Shown here piece by piece: positions 1 to 8,506 of a stretch of DNA of 32,659 bases; the stretch's first letter is position 1; each line of letters opens with the position of its first letter. The position numbers and the translations under genes are program-made. The notes beneath the pieces were generated by a model. It made no database searches. It was not told the origin of the DNA and saw only the letters and a program-made list of their open reading frames with translations. Origin of the DNA: Burkholderiales bacterium (GTDB lineage: Bacteria; Pseudomonadota; Gammaproteobacteria; Burkholderiales; Burkholderiaceae_C); the NCBI GenBank assembly GCA_027484405.1, contig JAIXTA010000112.1, positions 1-32,659 on the forward strand, read 5' to 3'.

Positions 1-216
1 CAGCGCGTGACCGACATGATCGGTGAGATCACGGCGTCCACCACCGAACAGGCCTCCGGCATCGGCCAGGTCAATCAGGCCGTGGGCCAGCTGGATCAGA
101 TGACCCAGCAGAACGCAGCACTCGTGGAACAGAGTGCTGCGGCGGCCGAGAGCCTCAAGGACCAGGCGAAGAAGCTGGCGGAGGCGGTCGGTGTGTTTCG
201 GCTACATGCTGTGTAA
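1..216 (+). CDS. Methyl-accepting chemotaxis protein, C-terminal fragment
   Basis: This reading frame is open from the first base and stops with TAA at 214-216, so only the last 71 codons of a chemoreceptor are present; the start lies outside the window. The visible part is the descending helix of the cytoplasmic signalling hairpin, with the heptad-rich segment [20 protein letters not shown] and the tail VFRLHAV. This segment is almost identical to the end of the next gene, so the two are paralogues in tandem. There is no NWETF-type pentapeptide tether for CheR/CheB at the C-terminus. Ligand specificity cannot be judged because the sensor domain is missing. Confidence 0.93.
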   Translation, partial: QRVTDMIGEITASTTEQASGIGQVNQAVGQLDQMTQQNAALVEQSAAAAESLKDQAKKLAEAVGVFRLHAV

Positions 217-264
217 GCAAAATCTTGGCAAGTGACGCCTGAGAGAGGCGTAGAGGGGATTGAA

Positions 265-1821
265 ATGTTCAAGAACTTGAGTGTGGCAGCCAAGATGGCG
301 GGTGTCATCGGATTACTGCTGCTGTCCATCGCCATTACGGCGGTGACGGCTGTCGTCATGCTGACAGTGCAGGCCAACAAGTTTGGCGCAGTACTGGATG
401 GTGATGTCGCCCAGTCTCAGCGCCTTGCAGACATGCGCGCCAACATGGCCACCATGCGTCTGCATGAGAAGGACGTGCTCTTGGCTGGTGGTGACGCAGA
501 GAAGGTGGCTGCGGCGGGTAAGGCATGGAAAGCCGAGCTCACGCGCGTGCAGGCCTTGCTCAAGGATGTCGGCGAAAACAATGGCGATCAGGCGATCGCC
601 GCCGAAGTTGCAAAGATGACCGATGCCGTCAGTCAGTACGCCAAGAACTTTGACAGCGTGGTTGCCGCCATGGGCGGTGGCAATCCGATGATGAGCATGT
701 TTGCGGAAACCGCGCTTGGCCCAGTGCGACAGATGATTGCCAAGGCCGATGAAGCTGCATTGCAGATCGTCAAGCTCCAGCTGGACGACGCCGCCCGCAA
801 GCGCAACGAAGCTGCCAGCTACAAGCAGGTTGCCGTGGTGGCTGAACTGACGGTGCTCGCGGTGGCGCTGCTTGTTGGCGTCAGTGCGGGCTGGTGGCTG
901 ATGCGCACCATCAAGGGGCCGCTGGATGAAGCTCGCCGCTTTGCACGCCGCGTGGCCGAGGGTGATCTCGCCGCGACCATTGATCTGCGGCGCGGCGATG
1001 AATTCGGACGCTTGCTTGAATCGCTTGTGGAAATGCAGGCCGCACTGCGCAGCGTGGTCTCCGATGTCCGCGAGTCGGTGTCGTCGATCTCGGTGGCCTC
1101 ATCGGAAGTCGCAGTTGGCAATCAGGATCTTTCGCAGCGAACGGAGCAGGCGGCCAGCAATCTTCAGCAGACCGCATCGGCCATTGAGCAGCTCACCGCC
1201 ACCGTTTCACAGTCTGCAGAAAGCGCCCGCCAGGCCAGCCAGATGGCTCACGCTGCGAGTGAAGACGCAACGCGTGGCGGCGAAGTGGTCGGCAAGGTGG
1301 TTCAAACGATGCAGGAGATCTCGAACCACTCCAGGAAGATCAATGAGATCATCGGGGTCATCGATGGCATTGCATTTCAGACCAATATTCTGGCCTTGAA
1401 CGCCAGCGTGGAGGCGGCGCGTGCAGGCGAGCAAGGCCGAGGCTTCGCGGTGGTTGCAGGCGAGGTGCGCAACCTCGCGCAGCGCAGCGCCCAGGCCGCC
1501 AAGGAGATCAAGACCCTCATCAGCGCCAGCACCGAACGCGTGGCCGCAGGTAGCGAGCTGGTCCAGACGGCCGGCGCTGCGATGAGCGACATCGTGAGCT
1601 CGGTGACGCGCGTCAGCGACATCATTGGAGAAATCAGCTCTGCCATGGGCGAACAGACCAGCGGCATCGGTGAAGTAAATGGATCAGTCTCCCGGCTGGA
1701 CCAGATGACGCAGCAGAATGCTGCGCTGGTCGAGCAGTCCGCCGCCGCGGCCGAAAGCCTCAAGGACCAGGCCGAGCGACTGGCCCGCGCCGTGAGCGTC
1801 TTCCGCGTGGAGATGGCTTAG
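265..1821 (+). CDS. Methyl-accepting chemotaxis protein (transmembrane chemoreceptor)
   Basis: A 518-residue chemoreceptor that signals to the CheA/CheW array at the inner membrane. Order: transmembrane helix 1 at about 11-35, a periplasmic four-helix-bundle type sensor of about 150 residues, transmembrane helix 2 at about 189-213, a HAMP domain at about 214-265, then the signalling coiled coil. The hairpin tip is clear at about 364-405 ([20 protein letters not shown], then [18 protein letters not shown]). The C-terminus VSVFRVEMA carries no NWETF-like tether. I chose ATG 265 ([10 protein letters not shown]) because a purine-rich GAGGGG lies just upstream; an in-frame GTG at 232 would only add 11 non-membrane residues. 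It follows the previous MCP by 48 bp and is probably co-transcribed with it. Ligand unknown. Confidence 0.96.
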   Translation: MFKNLSVAAKMAGVIGLLLLSIAITAVTAVVMLTVQANKFGAVLDGDVAQSQRLADMRANMATMRLHEKDVLLAGGDAEKVAAAGKAWKAELTRVQALLKDVGENNGDQAIAAEVAKMTDAVSQYAKNFDSVVAAMGGGNPMMSMFAETALGPVRQMIAKADEAALQIVKLQLDDAARKRNEAASYKQVAVVAELTVLAVALLVGVSAGWWLMRTIKGPLDEARRFARRVAEGDLAATIDLRRGDEFGRLLESLVEMQAALRSVVSDVRESVSSISVASSEVAVGNQDLSQRTEQAASNLQQTASAIEQLTATVSQSAESARQASQMAHAASEDATRGGEVVGKVVQTMQEISNHSRKINEIIGVIDGIAFQTNILALNASVEAARAGEQGRGFAVVAGEVRNLAQRSAQAAKEIKTLISASTERVAAGSELVQTAGAAMSDIVSSVTRVSDIIGEISSAMGEQTSGIGEVNGSVSRLDQMTQQNAALVEQSAAAAESLKDQAERLARAVSVFRVEMA

Positions 1822-1846
1822 GGCAAGCCGGCGAAAGCTTCACGGG

Positions 1847-1874
1847 AACAGCGCCTTCTGGCGCTGTTTTTTTT
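1847..1874 (+). terminator. Rho-independent terminator after the MCP gene
   Basis: The 9-bp perfect stem AACAGCGCC/GGCGCTGTT with a TTCT loop runs straight into eight T residues (1867-1874). It begins 26 bp after the MCP stop codon and closes the receptor transcription unit. Confidence 0.93.
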
Positions 1875-1945
1875 GGCTCAAAACAATCTAATTTGATGTC
1901 ATTGAGTGATCGTTTCCGCTTGATTGATGAGCTTCTTGGGGTGTT

Positions 1946-1972
1946 TAGCCTTTCAAAAAACATGGCCGAAAA
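1946..1972 (+). promoter_or_regulatory. Possible sigma-28 (FliA) promoter for the VOC gene
   Basis: TAGCCTTT, 11 bp, GCCGAAAA. Against the FliA consensus TAAAGTTT-N11-GCCGATAA, the -35 half matches 5 of 8 and the -10 half 7 of 8, with the exact spacer. It lies about 105 bp before ATG 2079. It is weaker than the minus-strand FliA sites in this window because it lacks the TCAAG -35 form they share. Confidence 0.35.
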
Positions 1973-2103
1973 TGATGGATATCTACGATGATGAGATATT
2001 GGCTTTGCGCAGCTATGGCTCGTCTTCGCTATCCATGCAAGCCGCCATGCGCAACAGCGACAACCGCTTGGAGCTCTCATGGGCGTCCGTTGGACTCACC
2101 TGA
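1972..2103 (+). CDS. Possible small ORF (43 aa), unrecognised
   Basis: An open frame of 43 codons starting MMDIYDDEILALRSYG and ending SWASVGLT. It overlaps the start of the VOC gene by 25 bp in another frame. I do not recognise the peptide. There is no good ribosome binding site before ATG 1972, and the candidate sigma-28 -10 element ends at the same base, so a transcript from that promoter would not include this start. It is most likely chance. Confidence 0.1.
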   Translation: MMDIYDDEILALRSYGSSSLSMQAAMRNSDNRLELSWASVGLT

Positions 2104-2510
2104 CCTTGCCTGTGTCGGACCTGACCGATGCAACGCAGTTCTTCATCCACCTGTGCGGCCTGCAATGCGTTCGTGATCGCCGCGAGGAGGGTGGTCGCAC
2201 CGTCTGGCTTGGACCGGCGCCAGCGGCGCCAGACGGCAAGCCCGGCTTCGTGCTGGTTCTGGAACAGGCCGAAGTGAAGGCGCCGCTCGATCACCTGGGG
2301 TTCCAGTGCGATACGCGCGAGGAAGTTGAGGCCATCGGGCGTTGGGCCCAGTCCACCGGCCGTCTGCTGGCAGGCCCCCGCGATGCAGGTGGCAGTGTGG
2401 GCTACTACGTGCTCGTGCAGGGACCGAGCGGGCATTCCGTGGAGTTCACTCACGGTCAACCGATCGAGGGCTTGCCCGCCGCACCGATCAACAGTGCGAT
2501 CGCTGCCTAG
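2079..2510 (+). CDS. VOC (glyoxalase/dioxygenase fold) family protein
   Basis: A 143-residue single-domain protein of the vicinal oxygen chelate superfamily, which includes glyoxalase I, extradiol dioxygenases and antibiotic-binding proteins. Two beta-alpha-beta-beta-beta halves can be followed. His7 (WTHLTLPVSD), Glu62 (FVLVLEQ), His72 (LDHLGF) and Glu122 (GHSVEF) sit where the family places its metal ligands, so it is probably a metal-dependent enzyme. Substrate unknown. ATG 2079 has GGAG five bases upstream. Its TAG stop overlaps the fliR stop on the other strand by four bases. It lies among motility genes but has no known flagellar role; the link may only be neighbourhood, or the possible FliA promoter upstream. 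Confidence 0.85.
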   Translation: MGVRWTHLTLPVSDLTDATQFFIHLCGLQCVRDRREEGGRTVWLGPAPAAPDGKPGFVLVLEQAEVKAPLDHLGFQCDTREEVEAIGRWAQSTGRLLAGPRDAGGSVGYYVLVQGPSGHSVEFTHGQPIEGLPAAPINSAIAA

Positions 2511-3268
2511 CCAAGAATCCAGCCCAGCATGCGCTCAATCGCGATCGTCAACGGTTGCTGCATGAAGGGCAAGGTGATGAACAACGCGACGAGACCGGAG
2601 ATCACGGTGACGGGGAAGGCCAGGGAGAACACCTGAAACTGGGGTGCCACTCGACTCATGACCCCCAAAGCAACGTTCATGAAGCCAATCAGCACAATGA
2701 ATGGCAAGGCAATGGTGAGTGCGATCTCGAACATCTGCGCGCCGAGCTGCATCATCGGCACCGCCGAGAGCACCCCCAGGGGGTTGGAGCCCACAGGAAA
2801 TAGATCAAAGCTCTTGGTGATGGCTGCCAGCAGAAGGTAGTGGCCGTTCATGGCCAGAAACAGCAGCATCGTGAGTACGCCCATGAGGCGGTTCACAGCG
2901 TTGCTCTGTCCGCCCTGCGTGGGGTCGAAGAAGGATGCGAAACCCAGGCCCATCTGCAGGCCGATCAGCTCGCCCGCAAGTTCGATGGCCGCAAACACCA
3001 GCCGGACCGTGAATCCGATGGTCAAGCCGATCAGGATTTGTTGCAGCGCCAGGCCGAACATCGGCACCAGATCCAGAGTGCGCGCGGCAGCGGGAACGTC
3101 CGGCGCCAGCAGAAGCGCAATCAATGCGGCAAGGGCGATTCGAACGCGCGTGGGCACTGCGCGGTTGCCCAGGAAAGGTGCCACTGAGAACAGCGCCAGC
3201 ACCCGGATGAACGGCCAGATGAAGGCCGCGACCCAGCCCAGGACGAGTGTGTCGGTGAGCTGGATCAT
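2507..3268 (-). CDS. fliR: Flagellar type III export apparatus protein FliR
   Basis: A 253-residue polytopic inner-membrane protein of the flagellar export gate, which forms a helical FliP-FliQ-FliR complex in the MS ring. It begins MIQLTDTLVLGWVAAFIWPF and has about six hydrophobic segments plus the conserved GLQMGLGFASFFDPTQGG region. I chose ATG 3268 over an upstream in-frame start at 3328, because the extra 20 residues are polar and would overlap fliQ. It follows fliQ by 31 bp and is the last gene of the fliLMNOPQR set. Its stop overlaps the convergent VOC gene stop, leaving no room for a separate terminator. Confidence 0.96.
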   Translation of the reverse strand: MIQLTDTLVLGWVAAFIWPFIRVLALFSVAPFLGNRAVPTRVRIALAALIALLLAPDVPAAARTLDLVPMFGLALQQILIGLTIGFTVRLVFAAIELAGELIGLQMGLGFASFFDPTQGGQSNAVNRLMGVLTMLLFLAMNGHYLLLAAITKSFDLFPVGSNPLGVLSAVPMMQLGAQMFEIALTIALPFIVLIGFMNVALGVMSRVAPQFQVFSLAFPVTVISGLVALFITLPFMQQPLTIAIERMLGWILG

Positions 3269-3299
3269 TGGCGGTGCAGCGTGTCTGGTGCCGCGGCAA

Positions 3300-3569
3300 T
3301 CAGCCGATCGCGCCGGGGATCGACTCAATCAGCTGACGCAGGTAGCCCACCATCATGCTCATCATCCACGGCCCGGCGATCACCAGGGCCGCCACGACGG
3401 CGAGCAGTTTGGGCAGGAACGAGAGCGTGGCCTCATTGACCTGGGTGGCGGCCTGGAAGACAGAGACCACAAGCCCCACGGCCAGTGCGGTCAGCAGCAG
3501 CGGTGCTGAGACCATCAGGAGAAGCTGCAGGGCCTGCTGGCCGAGGGTCATGACGGATTGGGGGTTCAT
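3300..3569 (-). CDS. fliQ: Flagellar type III export apparatus protein FliQ
   Basis: An 89-residue protein of the usual family length with two transmembrane helices (about 13-38 and 50-75). It starts MNPQSVMTLGQQALQLLLMV and carries the family signature ATQVNEATLSFLPKL in the cytoplasmic loop. It forms part of the FliPQR gate that passes rod, hook and filament subunits. It sits 33 bp after fliP and 31 bp before fliR on the same strand. Confidence 0.97.
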   Translation of the reverse strand: MNPQSVMTLGQQALQLLLMVSAPLLLTALAVGLVVSVFQAATQVNEATLSFLPKLLAVVAALVIAGPWMMSMMVGYLRQLIESIPGAIG

Positions 3570-3602
3570 GGAGCTGTCCTTGACGGAGGGGCGGCGCGCT
3601 TG

Positions 3603-4373
3603 TCATGCGCCGACGTGGAAGCTTGCGACCAGTGATGCAACCAGGATGTTCCATCCATCGGCCAGCACGAAGAGCATCAGCTTGAAGGGGAGTGCGACAA
3701 GTACCGGCGAGAGCATCATCATTCCCATGCTCATCAGCACGCTGGCGACCACCATGTCGATGATCAGAAACGGAATGAAGATCATGAACCCGATCTGGAA
3801 TGCCGTCTTGAGTTCGCTGATCACGAATGCGGGAACGACAACCCGCAAGGGGAAAGCCTCGGGCTGTGTACCGGCAGGCACCTTGCCTAGCCGAGCGAAC
3901 AAGGCCAGATCCGTATCGCGCGTCTGGCGCAGCATGAATTCCTTGAGCGGCACCTCACCTCGCTTCATTGCCTCTTCAAAACCGATCTGGTTTGCCGATA
4001 AGGGTTTGTAAGCCTCTTCGGTGATGCGGTCGGTGACCGGCGCCATGACAAAAAAGGTCAGGAACAGGGCCAGGCCAATCAGCACCTGGTTCGGCGGAGT
4101 CGTCGTCGTGCCCAGAGCCTGCCGAAGAAGCGACAGCACGATGATGATGCGCGTAAAGCTTGTCATCAAGAGCAGGATGGCTGGGATGAAGGACAGCGCC
4201 GTCATCATCAACAGCGTCTGCACCGGCACGGAATATGTGGTCGTGCCGCCGCTGGTTTGCGAAGTCAGCTGCAGGGGGCTTGACTGAGCTACGGCATCGG
4301 GGGCAAACCATGCCAAGCCAGCGGCGGCCATCAGCACGGCACCGGCCCGCCATGCGGGTCGCACCTTACGCAT
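3603..4373 (-). CDS. fliP: Flagellar type III export apparatus protein FliP
   Basis: A 256-residue membrane protein and the core subunit of the FliPQR export gate. The N-terminus is a typical signal peptide (positive [11 protein letters not shown], hydrophobic core, AVA-Q cleavage site near residue 28). Family signatures include [19 protein letters not shown], the [17 protein letters not shown] segment and the C-terminal [14 protein letters not shown] chose ATG 4373, which starts the signal peptide; it overlaps the end of fliO by 8 bp, indicating translational coupling. The upstream in-frame extension to 4487 lies inside fliO and looks non-coding. Confidence 0.97.
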   Translation of the reverse strand: MRKVRPAWRAGAVLMAAAGLAWFAPDAVAQSSPLQLTSQTSGGTTTYSVPVQTLLMMTALSFIPAILLLMTSFTRIIIVLSLLRQALGTTTTPPNQVLIGLALFLTFFVMAPVTDRITEEAYKPLSANQIGFEEAMKRGEVPLKEFMLRQTRDTDLALFARLGKVPAGTQPEAFPLRVVVPAFVISELKTAFQIGFMIFIPFLIIDMVVASVLMSMGMMMLSPVLVALPFKLMLFVLADGWNILVASLVASFHVGA

Positions 4374-4779
4374 CGCGCGTCTCCTGGGCCTGCTTGAATG
4401 AAGCGCTGAATGCGGCGGGCGCTGCAGTCTCGGCCAGCAGGCTGATCTGCTGCGCAGTGATCCCGACGACGAGTCGCTTGCCTGCAACCTCGACGATGGC
4501 GATGCGTTCGCGTGCGCCTACCGCGACCGCGCTCACCAATCTCAACTCGCTTGCAGGCGCGCCCTTGAGCCGGCCACCCCGCTTCAGGTACCAGGCGCCG
4601 GCGATCATGGCGACGAGCATCAGCCCCACCATGAGCATGGAACCAGCTGAACTGGTTTGGCTTGCTGGGCCCGATGCACTGACAGCCTGCTGTGCATGGA
4701 CGTTGGTGACCAACGCAAGCAACCCGCTTGCGCAAGCGGCGCACGAGAGCGTGCGGAAAAGAGAGGCAGGGGGCTTCAT
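4366..4779 (-). CDS. fliO: Flagellar biosynthetic protein FliO
   Basis: A 137-residue protein at the usual FliO position between fliN and fliP. It has a signal-peptide-like N-terminus ([22 protein letters not shown] cleavage), a Ser/Ala linker, a single transmembrane helix at about 42-62 ([18 protein letters not shown]) and a small basic cytoplasmic domain with the family-typical [20 protein letters not shown]. FliO assists assembly of the FliP ring. I chose ATG 4779 because it begins the signal sequence; an upstream ATG at 4809 would add ten polar residues. It lies 53 bp after fliN. Confidence 0.9.
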   Translation of the reverse strand: MKPPASLFRTLSCAACASGLLALVTNVHAQQAVSASGPASQTSSAGSMLMVGLMLVAMIAGAWYLKRGGRLKGAPASELRLVSAVAVGARERIAIVEVAGKRLVVGITAQQISLLAETAAPAAFSASFKQAQETRDA

Positions 4780-4832
4780 CGGAAACTCCGGTCGACCATG
4801 GCGGGGCAAGGCCTGCCGACCAGTTGCTGCGG

Positions 4833-5276
4833 CTAGTTGCGGTTCAGGCGCTTCATGCGTTCGGACGGCGTCACGATGTCGGTCAGGCGGATGCCAAACT
4901 TGTCATTCACGACAACCACCTCCCCCTGTGCAATCAGACAGCCATTGACCAGCACGTCCATGGGTTCACCGGCTAGGGCATCGAGCTCAATCACGGAGCC
5001 CTGGGCCAGCTGAAGGATGTGCTTGATGGGTATACGCGTCCGACCCAGCTCGACGGTGAGCTGGACGGGGATGTCCAGGATCATCTCGATATCGTTGTTG
5101 CCGCCGCCCATGCCACCCGAGGCGAACGGCTTGAACAGGGTCGCCTGAACTTGTGGGGCGGAAACGGCAGTCTCGGTCGCTTCTTCGACCGTGGCGGGGG
5201 CTGCATCTGCTGCCGCTTGTTGTTCCAGCGCCGCCGCCCATTCGTCAGCCAATGCGTCTTGATTTTCAGCGCTCAT
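4833..5276 (-). CDS. fliN: Flagellar motor switch protein FliN
   Basis: A 147-residue C-ring protein. The C-terminal half is a SpoA/FliN domain: DIEMILDIPVQLTVELGRT at about 70-88, then IKHILQLAQGSVIELD, GEPMDVLVNGCLIAQGEVV and the end RLTDIVTPSERMKRL. The first 60 residues form an acidic, Ala-rich extension, as is common in betaproteobacterial FliN. It binds FliM and FliH in the switch complex. Its ATG overlaps the end of fliM by 11 bp, so the two are probably translationally coupled. Confidence 0.96.
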   Translation of the reverse strand: MSAENQDALADEWAAALEQQAAADAAPATVEEATETAVSAPQVQATLFKPFASGGMGGGNNDIEMILDIPVQLTVELGRTRIPIKHILQLAQGSVIELDALAGEPMDVLVNGCLIAQGEVVVVNDKFGIRLTDIVTPSERMKRLNRN

Positions 5277-6273
5277 CGGAGTCTCCGATCCAGTCCTGGG
5301 CTTCGCGCCCGGTCAAAAATTCCTCGATACGGAAGGCGTAGTGGCCGTTCACGGTGCCGTAGCGGCCACCGAAGACCGGAACGCCATCCACCTTGATCTC
5401 GATCTGCTCAGGAATGTCCATCTCGATGAAGTCCCCGGGCTTCAGGGCAATCAACTCACCGACGGTGATACTGCTCTGGGCGAGCTCTGCGCGCATGACC
5501 ACGTCGGCACTCTGGATCTGTTTGGTCAGCAGGCGCACCCAGCGGGTGTCGGTTTCCTGGCTGTCACCTTGCAGGGACGAGTACAGGATGTCGCGGATCG
5601 GCTCAAGCGTTGAATAGGGAATGCAGAAGTGGATGTCACCTGAGCTTTCGCCGATCTCCACGGTGAATGCGCAGGAAACGACGATCTCTGAAGGCGTTGC
5701 GATATTGGCGAACTGCGTATGCATCTCGCTGCGCTGGTATTCCAGGGTCAGCGGATAGATGCGCGACCAGGCCTTTCCGTATTCCTCGGTAATCACCTCC
5801 AGCAGTCGCTGGATGATCCGCTGCTCCGTCGGAGAGAAATCCCGGCCTTCGATCCGGGTGTGGATCGTGCCACTGCCGCCAAACAGGCAGTCGATCACCG
5901 TGAACACCAGGGTCGGGTCGCAGATGATCAGTCCCGATCCGCGCAGCGGCCGGACATGCATCACGTTGATGTTGTTCGGCACAACAATGTTGCGCAGGAA
6001 GGCGCTGTATTTCTGCACCTTCACTGGGCCGATCGAGATTTCGGGTGAACGGCGAATTAAGTTGAAGATGCCGATGCGCAGGTTGCGCGCGAATCGTTCG
6101 TTGATGATTTCCATCGTGGGCATGCGCCCACGGACGATGCGTTCCTGGCTGGCCAGGTCGTAGACGCGTACGCCACCCGCATCACCATCGCCTTCCGAGG
6201 TCTGCTTCTCGCCGGTGACACCTTCAAGCAGGGCATCGACTTCGTCTTGCGAGAGAAAGCTTGCGCCGGCCAT
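5266..6273 (-). CDS. fliM: Flagellar motor switch protein FliM
   Basis: A 335-residue C-ring protein that receives phospho-CheY. The N-terminal CheY-binding peptide is intact (LSQDEVDALLEGV at residues 7-19). The middle domain has the GGSG loop (CLFGGSGTIHTRIEGRDFSP) that contacts FliG, and the C-terminal SpoA domain follows (ITVGELIALKPGDFIEMDIP). It ends with DWIGDSDER. It lies 21 bp after fliL and overlaps fliN by 11 bp. Length and motifs are normal. Confidence 0.97.
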   Translation of the reverse strand: MAGASFLSQDEVDALLEGVTGEKQTSEGDGDAGGVRVYDLASQERIVRGRMPTMEIINERFARNLRIGIFNLIRRSPEISIGPVKVQKYSAFLRNIVVPNNINVMHVRPLRGSGLIICDPTLVFTVIDCLFGGSGTIHTRIEGRDFSPTEQRIIQRLLEVITEEYGKAWSRIYPLTLEYQRSEMHTQFANIATPSEIVVSCAFTVEIGESSGDIHFCIPYSTLEPIRDILYSSLQGDSQETDTRWVRLLTKQIQSADVVMRAELAQSSITVGELIALKPGDFIEMDIPEQIEIKVDGVPVFGGRYGTVNGHYAFRIEEFLTGREAQDWIGDSDER

Positions 6274-6294
6274 CAGAGTTGCTCGATGTCTGGA

Positions 6295-6957
6295 TCAGTG
6301 GACGATGAAGCTGGCAAAGTGCACTGCCAGCACCGGGTTTGGCGTGCCGCCCTTGAACTGTTCGCGATGCTGCTTCTCGAGCATGGCCTTCATCTGATCG
6401 AGCTGCGCCACTTGCTCAGGCGTCATGCCTGGCTGGGGAAGAAGTTGTGGCGGCGGCACGAACTTGGGAGGCGCCTGCCATCCGAGCTGCTTGCCGGCTG
6501 CGGCTGCGATGTCCAGGCCGAGCGTCTGCTTGCCCTCGTTGGTGAGCAATTGCGCTGCGGTCTTGTCGGCGATGGCGAACAGGATCTCGTTGCGAAGGAT
6601 GGGCATGCGCAGCTTGAGTGCGTCTTCCACTTCCTTGGCAGAGACTTCCAGCGTGACCGAGATCTGTGCGAACTTGTCGCCAAGTCCGGGTTCCGGCTTC
6701 AGATTTACCGTGAAGGGCTCGAGGCTGACAAAGATCGGGGGGTTCTTGGGGTCGGGTGCCTTGAACTTCGGTGCCTCGGCTTGGGCGGACTTCGCGTCGC
6801 CGCCCTCGTCTGCGGCCGCAGCTTTCTTCTTCATCATGACCAGCGCTGCTGCGCCACCGCCGCCAAGCAGCACGACGAGTGCAGCGACGATGATGATCAG
6901 CTTCTTCTTGCCCTTTTTCGGGGGCGCTGCCTCAGCGGGGGCTTCCTTGGCGGCCAT
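6295..6957 (-). CDS. fliL: Flagellar basal body-associated protein FliL
   Basis: A 220-residue inner-membrane protein that surrounds or supports the stator. A short Ala/Lys-rich cytoplasmic N-terminus (MAAKEAPAEAAPPKKGKKK) is followed by one transmembrane helix at about 20-42 and a periplasmic stomatin-like domain with PIFVSLEPFTVNLKPEPG and the C-terminal LAVHFASFIVH. It is longer than many FliL proteins (about 155-170), because the juxtamembrane linker and the part before the C-terminus are extended. I chose ATG 6957; the upstream in-frame start at 7005 adds residues unlike FliL. It is the first gene of the second export operon and has its own FliA-type promoter. Confidence 0.93.
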   Translation of the reverse strand: MAAKEAPAEAAPPKKGKKKLIIIVAALVVLLGGGGAAALVMMKKKAAAADEGGDAKSAQAEAPKFKAPDPKNPPIFVSLEPFTVNLKPEPGLGDKFAQISVTLEVSAKEVEDALKLRMPILRNEILFAIADKTAAQLLTNEGKQTLGLDIAAAAGKQLGWQAPPKFVPPPQLLPQPGMTPEQVAQLDQMKAMLEKQHREQFKGGTPNPVLAVHFASFIVH

Positions 6958-7037
6958 GGGACCTGGTCCTTGATCTGCGTTGACGTGTGTTTTGCACGGG
7001 CGCACCGCAGGGGGAGCGATGCAGCAATGAAGTCATT

Positions 7038-7049
7038 GTGCGATCGCAC
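7038..7049. repeat. 12-bp perfect palindrome in the fliL leader
   Basis: GTGCGATCGCAC lies between the predicted fliL promoter and the fliL start codon, about 80 bp before the start codon. Its role is unknown; it could be a protein-binding site or chance in GC-rich DNA. Confidence 0.3.
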
Positions 7050-7103
7050 CTACAGGAGGGATGGGGTGATAAAGCCCGCGAAGCCCGCCCTTTTCGGGGC
7101 GCG

Positions 7104-7130
7104 TTATCGGACGCGCTTCAGCGGGCTTGA
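7104..7130 (-). promoter_or_regulatory. Sigma-28 (FliA) promoter for fliLMNOPQR
   Basis: Read on the minus strand: TCAAGCCC, 11 bp, TCCGATAA. The -10 matches 7 of 8 positions of GCCGATAA, and the -35 has the TCAAG form shared with the fliF, fliD and fliC1 promoters. It gives a leader of roughly 135-140 bases before ATG 6957. The surroundings contain an inverted repeat, AAGCCCGC at 7072-7079 and again at 7081-7088 against GCGGGCTT at 7121-7128, which overlaps the -35 element. Confidence 0.65.
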
Positions 7131-7193
7131 GGGGGGATCGCTTCCAGCCGAAGCGCCCGTTCGGGCGGCAGGGGGGGCGACTCGCCGACCGGA

Positions 7194-8492
7194 TCAGGCA
7201 AAGATGGACAGTCGTCCCGAGCCCGTACCTCGAAGATCGGCTGGCACACCAGACGTCCCGTCAATCAGTATCGCTTCGCGCAGGCTGGCTGGCCGCCAGT
7301 CCGCGCTCTGCCGATGCTGTTCATGGCCGCCACGCGAGAACTGACTGAACTGCGAAGCATCTCGACCGCTGTACCTGTCATCGAACTGCATATGGGTACT
7401 GGCAGAAGCGAGCTGCACGCCCTGGCTGGCGAGGAGCTCCTTGAGCTGCGGGAGCGCCGCGTCCAATGCGGCGCGCGCAGCCTCGGTGCCTGTCGAGAAC
7501 ACCACGTTGGCTTCGGAGTCCTTGACCTTCAGTGAAACCGCCACGGTGCCCAGTGCTTCCGGGTGCAGAATCAATCGCGCCTCTCCGGTGCCTGCGCGGA
7601 GCATCAGTCCGACCCGATCACCCAGCTGCGATGCAAAGGCTGGCGAGTCTGCGGAGGCAGAGAGTCGAAACTGAAGTGTTCCATCAGGGCTGGTCGATTC
7701 AGGCAGGCGCGTTAGCGAAGCGTCTGCCCGCTGCAAGGATCGCAGCGTGCCATCGTTCAGTGTTCCTGAGGATGCGCAGGCGATGGGTGCTCGAATCGGA
7801 TCGGGGCTGTTCGCTCGTTCAGCGGTGCTGGTCTTGGACCCGCCCGGTTCATGGTGACCGGCGGCGGCGAGGCCTTCGTCAGCTTCGCCCACGGCTGCAT
7901 GAGCCTGCACACCGGGGTGGGGCTGCAGGTGTGCACGAGCGACGCCGATCTCTTGAGGCTTTCCAGCGGACCTGGCACCCATCGCCGCGGGCAACGCGTC
8001 CACGCCGGGCACCGGGGTCGGCACGGGGTGCTTGGCCGAACCGGTACGACCGTCTTCTTGAGCCTGGCCGCCATCGGGCGCATCTTCCGCGGCGCACGGC
8101 TTCGCGCCAGCTGCGCCTTCCTGCATGGTGTTCGCTGCTGCGCTTTCAGGCGTCTGGGCGCCGCCAGGGGCCGCTCGTTCAGCCGTGGCGCGCCCGGCCT
8201 GCGGCGGGGCGGTCGACGAACGAGTCGATGTCTCATCGGGACCCGCAGACGTGTCGCTCTGCGGCGCTGCTTTGGATTCACGCCTGGCCGTCGGCTCGGC
8301 TCGTTCCTTGGGCGAGGATTCTCTGCGCACTTGCGCCTGTGCAGCCTCGCGGTTCTGGCTCTCACGAGCCATTTGCTCGCGAAATGCGTCCACAGGCGTT
8401 GCGGTACGCGAGGTCTGCGCAGCCTCCCGCTCCGGGATGCGCTGGAGATCGCCCATGCGCAATGCATTCGCGGTGAATTGACCCAATGCCAT
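7194..8492 (-). CDS. fliK: Flagellar hook-length control protein FliK
   Basis: A 432-residue secreted ruler and substrate-specificity switch. The first 270 residues are low-complexity, rich in Ala, Glu, Pro, Gln and Arg, as expected for the poorly conserved ruler part. The C-terminal Flg_hook domain is clear at about 285-370: VGLMLRAGTGEARLILHPEA, LGTVAVSLKVKDSEANVVFS, then the LPQLKELLASQGVQLAS helix. It lies 14 bp after fliJ and ends the fliFGHIJK set. The hairpin about 25-40 bp past its stop (7154-7167) has no T-tract, so termination there is uncertain. Confidence 0.93.
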   Translation of the reverse strand: MALGQFTANALRMGDLQRIPEREAAQTSRTATPVDAFREQMARESQNREAAQAQVRRESSPKERAEPTARRESKAAPQSDTSAGPDETSTRSSTAPPQAGRATAERAAPGGAQTPESAAANTMQEGAAGAKPCAAEDAPDGGQAQEDGRTGSAKHPVPTPVPGVDALPAAMGARSAGKPQEIGVARAHLQPHPGVQAHAAVGEADEGLAAAGHHEPGGSKTSTAERANSPDPIRAPIACASSGTLNDGTLRSLQRADASLTRLPESTSPDGTLQFRLSASADSPAFASQLGDRVGLMLRAGTGEARLILHPEALGTVAVSLKVKDSEANVVFSTGTEAARAALDAALPQLKELLASQGVQLASASTHMQFDDRYSGRDASQFSQFSRGGHEQHRQSADWRPASLREAILIDGTSGVPADLRGTGSGRLSIFA

Positions 8493-8506
8493 GCTGATTC
8501 CTCGTG

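Noticed and set aside
7154-7167. CGCCC-GTTC-GGGCG hairpin downstream of fliK
   Set aside because: The stem is only 5 bp and no T-tract follows on the minus strand, so it is not a convincing terminator.
6247-7344. Long open frame on the plus strand across fliL
   Set aside because: It lies opposite fliL and the fliL leader, has no family features, and is typical of antisense frames in GC-rich coding DNA.
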